From Verrucomicrobiota bacterium (lineage in GTDB: Bacteria; Verrucomicrobiota; Verrucomicrobiia; Chthoniobacterales; Terrimicrobiaceae): 64,000 bases of DNA. The stretch covers positions 227,391-291,390 of the forward strand of contig JAFKMU010000047.1 of NCBI GenBank assembly GCA_017305195.1. The letters are read 5' to 3'. The translations under genes and the position numbers were made by a program. The notes below the pieces were generated by a model that did not search any database, had not been told where the DNA came from, and saw only the letters and a list, made by a program, of their open reading frames with translations. Below, piece by piece: positions 35,636 through 43,564 of this stretch. Each line of letters begins with the position of its first letter. The stretch's first letter is position 1.

Positions 35636-37378
35636 TTACGCCGAATGGCTCCGCGCACGCAGTTCGTCGTCGCAGCGTGGGCAAAATTCCTGCTCGCCGC
35701 TCAAGTAGCCGTGTTTCGGACAAATGGAAAATGTCGGTGTCACGGTGATGTAGTGCAGGCGGACCCGGGAGAGAGGGCGGCGAACGAGTGCGCGGCAAGC
35801 CGCGGGTGAGGAAAGGGCTTCGTTCATATTATAAAGATGCAGCACAGTGCCGCCGGTATAGCGGGTCTGAAGTTCGTCTTGGCAGGACAGGGCCAGAAAC
35901 GGATCGTCGGTATATCCCACCGGCAACTGCGAGGAGTTTGTGTAATACGGCGCCTCTGGCGTTCCGGCCTGCAGGATGCCTTCGAAGCTTTTTTGATCTA
36001 GTCGCGCAAACCGATACGTTGCGCCCTCCGCCGGAGACGCTTCCAGGTTGTACAAATGCCCGGTCGTTTCCTGAAACTCCACCATCCTGCTTCGCATGTG
36101 ATCGAGAAGCCGCAGGGCAAACCGCCTCCCCCATGGAGTGGTGACATCCTCTGCATCGCGAGTGAAGTTGCGGACGCATTCGTTGACGCCATTGATGCCA
36201 AGGGTGGAGAAATGATTTCGCAGCGTGCCCAGATACCGCTGGGAGAAGGGATAGAGGCCGCGGTCCATGTTTCCCTGGATCACCCGCCGCTTGATCTCCA
36301 GGCTGTCGCGCCCGAGCGCCATCCACGAGTCGAGTTGCGCCAGCAAGCCCTCCGCATTTCCGGCAAAACGATAACCCAACCGCGCAGCGTTGATTGTCAC
36401 CACTCCAATTGAACCCGTCTGCTCCGCCGAGCCGAAGAGCCCGTTTCCCCGCTTGAGCAACTCACGCAAGTCCAACTGCAAACGACAGCACATTGAACGG
36501 ACCATATGAGGCTGAAGGTCGGAATTGAGAAAATTTTGAAAATACGGCAGCCCGTATTTTGCCGTGACCTTAAAAAGCAAACGCGCCGTTTCGCTCTCCC
36601 AGGGAAAATCCGGCGTGATATTATAAGTGGGAATCGGAAAAGTGAAAACCCGGTCGCGCGCATCGCCCCGCGCCATCACTTGCAGGTAGGCGCGATTGAT
36701 CATTTCCATCTCGCGACCGAGCTCTCCGTAAACCAAGCCGGACTCCCGACCGCCGATCAACGCGGGAGTCCCGAGCAAATCCTCCGGACACACCCAATCG
36801 AACGTCAGGTTCGTAAAGGGCGTCTGCGTGCCCCAGCGCGATGGGACGTTGAGATTGAAAATAAATTCCTGCATCCCCTGCTCCACCTCGTCCTGGCTGA
36901 GTCCATCCACGCGCACGTAGGGTGCCAGGTAGGTGTCGAAGGAACTGAAGGCCTGCGCGCCGGCCCATTCGTTTTGCAGCGTTCCGAGAAAATTCACCAT
37001 CTGGCCCAGCGCCGTGCGGAAATGCCGAGGCGGGTCAGACTCCACCTTGTTCGAAACGCCATTAAACCCCTCGGCCAGTAACTGCCGGAGCGACCACCCG
37101 GCACAATAGCCCGATAGCATATCCAAATCGTGAATGTGCAGGTCGCCGTGTCGGTGCGCTCTTCCGATTTCCTCGGGATAAACGTGATCTAGCCAGTAGT
37201 TCGCGGTCATCTTGCCCGCGACATTGAGAATCATTCCTCCCAGCGAATACCCCTGATTTGCATTGGCGTTCACCCGCCAGTCCGCTTTTTCCACGTATTC
37301 GTCGATTGAGCTCACGGGATCAACCGTTCTTGCTACCCCTGAGCCCATCATCTTGTGTATATGCTGAGTGGCTTCCAC
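35636..37378 (-). CDS. nrdD: Anaerobic ribonucleoside-triphosphate reductase, large part without glycyl-radical domain
   Basis: A 580-residue class III reductase body. NANANQGYSLGGMILNVAGK, HRHGDLHIHDLDMLSGYC, PPRHFRTALGQMVNFLGT, TFPIPTYNITPDF and MVRSMCCRLQLDLREL are all characteristic. The C-terminus keeps zinc-site cysteines (CPKHG, CPRC) and then stops, with the glycyl-radical segment in the next gene. There is no ATP-cone, so allosteric control differs from E. coli NrdD. The start is a GTG at 37378; a later ATG pair is in frame. An Fnr/Dnr-like box lies 36 bases upstream. Confidence 0.92.
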   Translation of the reverse strand: MEATQHIHKMMGSGVARTVDPVSSIDEYVEKADWRVNANANQGYSLGGMILNVAGKMTANYWLDHVYPEEIGRAHRHGDLHIHDLDMLSGYCAGWSLRQLLAEGFNGVSNKVESDPPRHFRTALGQMVNFLGTLQNEWAGAQAFSSFDTYLAPYVRVDGLSQDEVEQGMQEFIFNLNVPSRWGTQTPFTNLTFDWVCPEDLLGTPALIGGRESGLVYGELGREMEMINRAYLQVMARGDARDRVFTFPIPTYNITPDFPWESETARLLFKVTAKYGLPYFQNFLNSDLQPHMVRSMCCRLQLDLRELLKRGNGLFGSAEQTGSIGVVTINAARLGYRFAGNAEGLLAQLDSWMALGRDSLEIKRRVIQGNMDRGLYPFSQRYLGTLRNHFSTLGINGVNECVRNFTRDAEDVTTPWGRRFALRLLDHMRSRMVEFQETTGHLYNLEASPAEGATYRFARLDQKSFEGILQAGTPEAPYYTNSSQLPVGYTDDPFLALSCQDELQTRYTGGTVLHLYNMNEALSSPAACRALVRRPLSRVRLHYITVTPTFSICPKHGYLSGEQEFCPRCDDELRARSHSA

Positions 37379-37413
37379 AACATGATGTATGTCTCAGCCC
37401 GGCACTGCTAGAT

Positions 37414-37427
37414 TTGACCGGGATCAA
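37414..37427. promoter_or_regulatory. Fnr/Dnr-like box upstream of nrdD
   Basis: TTGACCGGGATCAA differs from the TTGAT-N4-ATCAA consensus by one base. It lies in the 106-base gap between nrdD and the second Crp/Fnr gene, both read on the minus strand, and is placed for control of nrdD-nrdG. Confidence 0.7.
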
Positions 37428-37484
37428 AAATACTCGATTTTTCCGGAAAATCCCTGCTAGGCAGGAGAGAAATCGTCCGGTGCC

Positions 37485-38198
37485 TCACACGGTTTTCTGC
37501 GAGAACAGCTTGTGAAGCCGCACAGGCTTAAGGACAGTGATCGCACGGGGATGCACTTCGATTTCACCAGCCTGACTAAGTTTTCGAAAAGCCCGCGAAA
37601 GAGTTTCCCTTCGGGTCGCTAGGTCGGAGGCGAGTGAACTTTTGCTGGCTCCCAACTCAATGTCCACCGGGCTGCTGCTGGTGCCATCCGGGCAGCGTTG
37701 CAGGAGCCAGAAAATCAGACGGCTCTCAATATCCTTGAATCGCAGGCCTTCCAAAGTGCTGACAAGAGATCGCAGATGCTGGCTCATGGAGGCGACCATT
37801 CGCCAAGCCAGATCCGGTTTTTTCGCCATGTGGGCTCGAAATTCTTTGATCGGAATCAGAATCACTTCACTGTCTTCCACCGCTCTGGCACTGGCGGGGT
37901 AGCCGGTATCGGAAGTGATGGCCCGCTCGGCGAAAGAATCGCCTTGGCGCAGCAAGTGAACAATTTGTTCTCTCCCATGCGCATTGATACGGTGGACATT
38001 GATAAGCCCCGTCCGTACGATGAAAAAACCGATCACGGGATCCTCTTGCTGGAAGAGGTAAGCGCCGCGCGCCACGACCTTCAGAGACGCGTAGCCCGAA
38101 ATATGGCAGAGGTCGTCCGCCGGCAAACCGACGAAAATAGAAGCCCGCGAAATCGAATATTGTAGGGCGGCCCGCCGCATGTCTTCCAGACGATTCAT
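37485..38198 (-). CDS. Crp/Fnr family transcriptional regulator (Dnr/Nnr-like), copy 2
   Basis: A 237-residue paralogue of the regulator at 22293. The two share SISRASIF/LRRASIF, GLINVHR/GIINVHR, GYPASARAV/GYPADARAV and ESRLIFWLLQRCP/ETRFLHWILRRCP. It has the sensor barrel, dimer helix and helix-turn-helix (ASKSSLASDLATRRETLSRAFRKL). It lacks clustered cysteines. Placed between nrdD and hmp, each preceded by a matching box, it is the likely local regulator. Confidence 0.88.
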   Translation of the reverse strand: MNRLEDMRRAALQYSISRASIFVGLPADDLCHISGYASLKVVARGAYLFQQEDPVIGFFIVRTGLINVHRINAHGREQIVHLLRQGDSFAERAITSDTGYPASARAVEDSEVILIPIKEFRAHMAKKPDLAWRMVASMSQHLRSLVSTLEGLRFKDIESRLIFWLLQRCPDGTSSSPVDIELGASKSSLASDLATRRETLSRAFRKLSQAGEIEVHPRAITVLKPVRLHKLFSQKTV

Positions 38199-38253
38199 TG
38201 GGGGACGCTAAAAAAATTCCTCCCGAATGGCAGGGAAAATTTCTTTCCACGTT

Positions 38254-38267
38254 TTGATTTATGTCAA
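38254..38267. promoter_or_regulatory. Fnr/Dnr-like box upstream of hmp
   Basis: TTGATTTATGTCAA has one mismatch to TTGAT-N4-ATCAA. It lies 58 bases before the hmp start and 55 bases from the divergent regulator gene, so it could serve either or both. Confidence 0.7.
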
Positions 38268-38325
38268 ATCTCGCGGTCGGCCTGTTCGCGCGGGGTCCGG
38301 CGTTTGTGGAAAGTTTGCTTCTGTT

Positions 38326-39540
38326 ATGCTGAACCCAAGGACCATCGAAATCGTCAAGGCCACCGCTCCCATTCTGGAGCAACACGGCGAGGCGCTCACG
38401 CGACACTTCTACAAGAGGATGTTCTCGCACAACCCCGAAGTGGCACCGCTTTTCAATCCCTCCAACCAGGCGGCGGGCTCACAGCAAAAGGCCCTGGCAG
38501 CGGCCATCTGCGCTTATGCCGCCAACATCGATAATCTGGAGGTGCTGGGCGGAGCCGTCGAACTGATCGCCCAAAAACACGCCTCCCTGCACATCCTGCC
38601 GGAACATTATCCCATCGTCGGAGCGAATCTCATAGGTTCGATCCAGGAGGTTCTGGGCGAGGGGGCCACCGAGGAAGTTGTGACCGCCTGGACAGAGGCC
38701 TACGGATTTCTGGCCGATATTATGATCGGCCGGGAAAAACAAATCTACGCCTCCCAAGCGGCCGAAGAAGACGGCTGGAATGGCCTGAAGACTTTCCGCG
38801 TGGCGCGCAAGGAGTCCGAGAGCACGGTGATCACGTCGATCTACATGGAACCGGCCGATGGGAAAGGTGTCCCTCTTTTCAAGCCGGGGCAATATATCAC
38901 CGTGCGCGTTCCTCACCCGCAAAGCGGAACGACGATGCGCAATTACAGTTTATCGAACGCCCCTGGGGAGAAATATTTCCGCATCAGCGTGAAACGGGAG
39001 CCGGATGGTTTTGTTTCCAACTTTTTCCACGATCAGTTGCGAACCGGCGACACCATCGAGGTCGGACCGCCCTGCGGGGAATTTTTCTTTGACCCCCAGG
39101 AAAAACATGAGCGCCCCCTGATGTTAGTCTCCGCGGGCGTCGGCATCACGCCAACCCTGAGCATGCTGGCCAGTGCTTTGCGTTCCCAGCCGGATCGGAG
39201 CATCCACTTTGTCCACGGGGCATTGAACGGCCGGGTGCACGCCTTCGGGCAGACGCTCCGGGAACTGGCCGCAACCCATCCCAATCTGAAAGTTCACATC
39301 CGCTACAGCGAAGCCACGGATGAGGACCGGGTAAACCCCACTCATGACAGCGAAGGATTTATTGACGCGGAATTGCTGGAAAGTTTGGTTCCCAACCGGG
39401 ATGCCGATTATTTTTTCTGCGGGCCAAAGCCTTTTATGGTGGGCATCTACCACAACCTGCTCAAATGGGGCATTCCCGCCTCCCAGGTCAACTTTGAGTT
39501 TTTTGGCCCCCGCCAGGAACTAGAGCAACTGGCCGCTTGA
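38326..39540 (+). CDS. hmp: Flavohaemoglobin (NO dioxygenase)
   Basis: A 404-residue protein of full length. The N-terminal globin domain (1-140) has the proximal histidine in AVELIAQKHASLHI. The FAD domain has RNYSLSNAP and GQYITVRV. The NAD domain has LVSAGVGITPTLSML and the C-terminal FCGPKPFM and FEFFGP. Hmp turns NO into nitrate with O2. I start at the ATG at 38326 (MLNPRTIEIVKATAP), the usual beginning. A Dnr-like box lies upstream. Confidence 0.95.
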   Translation: MLNPRTIEIVKATAPILEQHGEALTRHFYKRMFSHNPEVAPLFNPSNQAAGSQQKALAAAICAYAANIDNLEVLGGAVELIAQKHASLHILPEHYPIVGANLIGSIQEVLGEGATEEVVTAWTEAYGFLADIMIGREKQIYASQAAEEDGWNGLKTFRVARKESESTVITSIYMEPADGKGVPLFKPGQYITVRVPHPQSGTTMRNYSLSNAPGEKYFRISVKREPDGFVSNFFHDQLRTGDTIEVGPPCGEFFFDPQEKHERPLMLVSAGVGITPTLSMLASALRSQPDRSIHFVHGALNGRVHAFGQTLRELAATHPNLKVHIRYSEATDEDRVNPTHDSEGFIDAELLESLVPNRDADYFFCGPKPFMVGIYHNLLKWGIPASQVNFEFFGPRQELEQLAA

Positions 39541-39589
39541 AGTTCACCCGAATAAAGCAAACCCTTCGAAAAGTGATTGTCGATAGAAG

Positions 39590-40180
39590 ATGAAATCGAA
39601 GACCCCTCGCCCTCCCGGCTATTGGTCTTTGGTGGCAGCCGGGGAGCCGTTCCGGCTGCTTTTTCCGCTGGGCGCGGCCATCGGGATTTTCGGCGTGCTG
39701 CTCTGGCCGTTGTTTGTCTGGAATATCACGCGCACCTACCCCGGGCCGATGCATGCGAGGATCATGATCGAGGGGTTTCTCACCTGCTTTGTCATCGGGT
39801 TTCTTGGCACCGCCCTGCCGCGTCTGCTCGATGTCCGGCGGCTGACACTCTTGGAAACGCTGGCGGCGGCGGTTGCCCTGACCGGAATCCCCTGGCTGCA
39901 CATTTCCGGCGCGACGATGTGGGGTGACATCCTATTTTTCCTTCTCCTCGGCGGGTTTGTTGGAAACCTCCCGCGACCACGTCGACTGCCGACGTAATGT
40001 TATCACCCGGGGGGAGGAACCCCGCTGCGGAAATCGACCGCGAATTTGCCATCCAGGGCGTGCGTTTCCTCAGCGTCGAAGAATGCCGCCTTTGCTATTG
40101 GATGAACTCCGTCATCCATTTCGATGCTGAAACCATGAAAGGCCGCGGCGGCCTGCGGGCGAAAATCATCACCGATGGAG
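39590..40180 (+). pseudogene. Deletion remnant joining a second nnrS to a MOSC-domain fragment
   Basis: The first part (39590-39960) reads like the N-terminal 125 residues of the NnrS at 25774: AAGEPFRLLFPLGAAIGIFG and HARIMIEGFLTCFVIGFLGTALPRL. It then jumps into sequence similar to the MOSC domain encoded at 27158: CRRNVIT, then in another frame REFAIQGVRFLSVEECRLCYWMN and GRGGLRAKIITDG, ending near 40180. So a second nnrS-MOSC gene pair has lost everything between and suffered a frameshift. The short NnrS piece may be translated, but a working protein is unlikely. Confidence 0.8.
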
Positions 40181-40234
40181 CGCTTGGGCGAACGGTTTCG
40201 CCGCCAGACCTCCGAGTTTTCTCGCCTTTTCCAG

Positions 40235-40648
40235 CTACTGCTCCCACCGGACAAGATCCACCCTCGCACGGGTCAAGAATGGAGGGGAGAGCTCCGAATT
40301 GGAAGGCATCGGAACCTGAATTGCTCTCGATTCTCCCGGCTTCAAGCCCAGCATATTTCCAAGTGGATTCGTCGCGAGAACGTGCCCACTCTCCGTAGTG
40401 ATCTCCACCGTAAAAATGAGAGAGGAAGCCACTTTCTGCGTTTGGTTTTTGGCCACACAAGAGACAAATAAACCTCTCGGTGAGCTCTGCGTTTCCGCAA
40501 CGCGAATCTCCACGCCAGTCACGGTGCGCAAACTTTCTTCGGAGAGGCGCGGCTTTGTGAAGACAGAGTATCCCCAGGCAATGACCGTAAAAAACGACGC
40601 TGCAAACACTAGGGAAATCCAGATTCGACGAGTTTGCATCTGCCTCAA
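40235..40648 (-). CDS. Membrane-anchored protein, FxLYD-like
   Basis: A 137-residue protein with an N-terminal anchor (IWISLVFAASFFTVIAWGY) and a beta-rich exported domain (VEIRVAETQ, SLIFTVEITTESGHVLATNPLG, GLKPGESRAIQVPMPS) like FxLYD-type modules. The ATG overlaps the TGA of the pilin-like gene upstream. It is the last gene of a minus-strand group that starts with a PEP-CTERM protein. Function unknown. Confidence 0.6.
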   Translation of the reverse strand: MRQMQTRRIWISLVFAASFFTVIAWGYSVFTKPRLSEESLRTVTGVEIRVAETQSSPRGLFVSCVAKNQTQKVASSLIFTVEITTESGHVLATNPLGNMLGLKPGESRAIQVPMPSNSELSPPFLTRARVDLVRWEQ

Positions 40649-41472
40649 AAATACGGGTTCCGTTCATCCGGCGTGGTCGAAACACCGGGGTATTCCTGAT
40701 CATAGGGAAAAACGCGAACAAACTCGACATGACCATCAAGAAAAGCAGCATTTGCCCACAGATGATCGGGATCGTCCTTGTACCATTGCGCCCGCTCGCT
40801 CAAAGCTACGACTCCACTCATCGTGCGATGAATTGGGATGCTGCCGACAATAATTTTTTTTGACGCGGCGGGATAGACGGCGACACGCACCGCCTGACCT
40901 AGGGGCAGGGGGGCCCCAACAAAGTTTTCATGCGAAAATTCTGTTCCAACGAATTTGGCAATTCCCATGGGAGCCATCACGCCTCCCATACGATTGAAGC
41001 CCGACGCATAAAAATAGCTGCTCCCGTAAAGCTCATAGCACGTCGAAGTCTTTTGATACGAGGCGGTGTCGAACCACCACAAAGGTTCCCCCCGGTCACA
41101 GGGAGAACGGAAAACTTTAACGCTATCCACGTACGCGTTAAGAGGGCGTCGTTCAGGGGGAAGCGCCCCGCCGAACATTCTCGCAGGAAGCCAGGGGTCG
41201 TTAGGGGAAACTCTTCCTTGAGCTCCGCCCAGTTCATGGGGCGCGGCAACCGGCATAACTCCGTCGTGGTCGGCAGTGTAGTTCATCACCGCGGCAGCGA
41301 TTTGTCGCAGATTGCTCTGGCATCGCGCGCGGTTTGCGGAAGCCATGGTATTCCGTGCGGCAGGAAAGAGTAGGCCCGACAGCGCAATAATGATCGCAAT
41401 CCCGATCAAGCACTCCACCAAAGTGAAACCGGAATTGGTGCTGAGGCGCTTTAGGGTTTTGGTTGGATGCAT
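40645..41472 (-). CDS. Type IV pilin/pseudopilin-like protein
   Basis: A 275-residue protein. The prepilin site is NSGFTLVECLIGIAIIIALSG near the N-terminus; cleavage after the glycine would leave Phe1 and Glu5. The rest resembles the DUF1559/H-X9-DG group abundant in Planctomycetota and Verrucomicrobiota, ending with AAFLDGHVEFVRVF. I use the ATG at 41472, which puts the leader at the right length. Such pseudopilins lie in type II secretion-like or surface systems; no other machine parts are nearby. Confidence 0.82.
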   Translation of the reverse strand: MHPTKTLKRLSTNSGFTLVECLIGIAIIIALSGLLFPAARNTMASANRARCQSNLRQIAAAVMNYTADHDGVMPVAAPHELGGAQGRVSPNDPWLPARMFGGALPPERRPLNAYVDSVKVFRSPCDRGEPLWWFDTASYQKTSTCYELYGSSYFYASGFNRMGGVMAPMGIAKFVGTEFSHENFVGAPLPLGQAVRVAVYPAASKKIIVGSIPIHRTMSGVVALSERAQWYKDDPDHLWANAAFLDGHVEFVRVFPYDQEYPGVSTTPDERNPYF

Positions 41473-41489
41473 TCGACAGCCTTCCGCGG

Positions 41490-42356
41490 TCATCCAAGTT
41501 CCGGAACAGTCTGTTGCCCCATGGGCTTGCGGGCCACAAGGCAAATCGCCGCCATTCGATTACGATGCTTACGAAAGGTTCGTCGCATTGCCAATACCCG
41601 GGTTCGCGCAGCAGAGTCGCTGAGAACGCGCCAGATAAACCTAATGGCTCCTAATACTCCTTCATCCTTTACCAAGCGGGACGGTTCCAATAGGCCCATG
41701 GGTGCCGAGGATCGATGCATAATCTCAAAGCCTTCAGATTGCAGAAGTTTTTCCCACTCGCCCCCCGTCAACGGTAGCGCCCTATGACGAATAGCCTCTG
41801 TGATGTCCTTTCGGACAACATCCAAATCCTTCTCTGGCAAATCGTCGGGAAAAAGACACAGTTCGTGAATGCCGTAGCGTCCTCCCGGTTTGAGCAGGCG
41901 GCAGGCTTCCCGCACAATTTGTCGCTTGGACGTCTCCGCCTGCATCGAAAGCATCGCCTCTCCGTAAACAACGCTCGCGCATCCCTCTGGCAGCCCGGTC
42001 TTCTGCGCCAGACCGGCAAGCACTTTGCGAGGGCCGGTCGCCGGTGACCGGTCAAGCCAGCGGCGGACTTGGCCGACCGCCGCCACATCACGCTCGATCG
42101 CCGTATAGCTGGCCGGACCAGCCGCCAGCGCAATCCGGGCTGTCACACCAAGACCAGGAGCAAACTCGACCACCCGATCGGCTGGGGAAATAGCTAGCGC
42201 TGAGAGCAACTGCCGCGTCATTCCCAATCCTCCCGGCCTGAGAACTCTCTTGCCGAGCCTCGCCAACAACCAATGCCCCGGCATCCTACCAACGTCGAGA
42301 CTGGCCCCGGGCAACTCGCAGTCGCACTCCAAATCAAGGCGGTCGGGGGAGGTCAT
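41490..42356 (-). CDS. Class I SAM-dependent methyltransferase
   Basis: A 288-residue protein with a Rossmann methyltransferase domain: VVEFAPGLGVTARIAL is motif I, followed by YTAIERD, VVYGEAMLS and RLLKPGGRYGIHEL. The substrate is unknown. Its ATG overlaps the stop of the PEP-CTERM gene, and the pilin-like gene begins 17 bases after its stop, so the three are likely one transcript. Confidence 0.75.
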   Translation of the reverse strand: MTSPDRLDLECDCELPGASLDVGRMPGHWLLARLGKRVLRPGGLGMTRQLLSALAISPADRVVEFAPGLGVTARIALAAGPASYTAIERDVAAVGQVRRWLDRSPATGPRKVLAGLAQKTGLPEGCASVVYGEAMLSMQAETSKRQIVREACRLLKPGGRYGIHELCLFPDDLPEKDLDVVRKDITEAIRHRALPLTGGEWEKLLQSEGFEIMHRSSAPMGLLEPSRLVKDEGVLGAIRFIWRVLSDSAARTRVLAMRRTFRKHRNRMAAICLVARKPMGQQTVPELG

Positions 42357-43507
42357 TCTACCCCTTTCCCCCGGGCGCAGGTGAATCTCTGACCCGACCG
42401 AATCCGGCCGCGGAGGGACAGCCAGAGTAGGCCGACCGCTGAGGCCAGCATCGCAAAGGTTGACGGCTCTGGAATCGCCCCGGTGGTGTAGGCAATTGTG
42501 GTATTCGCAAGGAGAGTATTGGTTGTGATGGGTAAACCCACTTCGCTATAGTCGGGATTCACCTTGCTCATTTGGGTAACCAATAAATACGTCGCATCCC
42601 CTGGAAGACGCGGAGTGATTTCATTGAGAAGATAAGTGGCAAAATCGCCGCTGTACATGCCCGCCGGGTCGTTCAAGGAAAGGCTGGAGAGGCCCTCTGC
42701 GGTGAGGAGAGAGACAGGAAGCAGATATCCCTGCTGCACTTTGTCGTTGAAGCCAGCATCCACGTCAGCGGGAGACGGATCACCATCCGCATTGGTCGCG
42801 AGATAGAAGTCCAGATCGTATTCAATCGTCCATGCCCCTGCCGTGCCCGCACTCCATGTGCCGGAATTTCCCAAGCCATCGACGCCATAAGAACCGCTCT
42901 GCGCAACGCCGCTCCCCGGCGTCACAAGGAACTGATTCATGAACATCACCGGTGTCGCCTGGCCGCTATAAGACAACCCGGTAACGGAAACATCCCAAGC
43001 CCCCGATCCAGAGGTTGCAAACGCCATCGAAATCGTCCCTGTGAGCGACGGTGCCATGTTGAAGGACGAGTTTCCCGTTCCAGGGATGTCGGCCAAACTA
43101 TGACTGAGAGCCCCTTGGGGATTGTAGCTTGCACCCGGCGCTTGGTCGTCGGGCGTGAAGATCAGCCAATCGCTGGTCGCCGGATAGCTCGCCGATGGTT
43201 TCAGCCCACTGGCAGAAGGTAATTCCGCGCTCGCCCGACTGTCGTCCCAAGTAAGCAGTTGGAAATCCGCGATCACTGCGGCTTCGACTGGTACTGCGCA
43301 TGCCAAGACGGTGAGAAATGCACCGAGCACCAGCCGAGCGATCGAAAAGCCCACGGAAGGTTTATGTCTGCACCCGCTTGGAGGAATTGAAGGAAAATGA
43401 TCGGTCTCGAAATGCTGTTCCGATCCAGCCAAGCAGAGTGGGTCACGAGGATACGAAGGTGTCATAACGTCGGCCAAAATATTGAGATCAAGTCTCGTTC
43501 GCAACAT
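42353..43507 (-). CDS. PEP-CTERM protein with extended C-terminal tail
   Basis: A 384-residue exported protein. A hydrophobic segment (VLGAFLTVLACAVPVEAAV) ending near residue 77 is the signal peptide, so the true start may be one of the later in-frame starts, such as the ATG of MTPSYPRDP. The C-terminus has IPEPSTFAMLASAVGLLWLSLRGR, a PEP-CTERM sorting signal, but then continues for about 18 residues instead of ending in the basic tail. It is the first gene of the minus-strand group. Confidence 0.75.
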   Translation of the reverse strand: MLRTRLDLNILADVMTPSYPRDPLCLAGSEQHFETDHFPSIPPSGCRHKPSVGFSIARLVLGAFLTVLACAVPVEAAVIADFQLLTWDDSRASAELPSASGLKPSASYPATSDWLIFTPDDQAPGASYNPQGALSHSLADIPGTGNSSFNMAPSLTGTISMAFATSGSGAWDVSVTGLSYSGQATPVMFMNQFLVTPGSGVAQSGSYGVDGLGNSGTWSAGTAGAWTIEYDLDFYLATNADGDPSPADVDAGFNDKVQQGYLLPVSLLTAEGLSSLSLNDPAGMYSGDFATYLLNEITPRLPGDATYLLVTQMSKVNPDYSEVGLPITTNTLLANTTIAYTTGAIPEPSTFAMLASAVGLLWLSLRGRIRSGQRFTCARGKGVE

Positions 43508-43564
43508 AAATAATGAAACAATGTTCTTTTATTCGTTATTTAACGAAGATTGAGCCGATACTGC

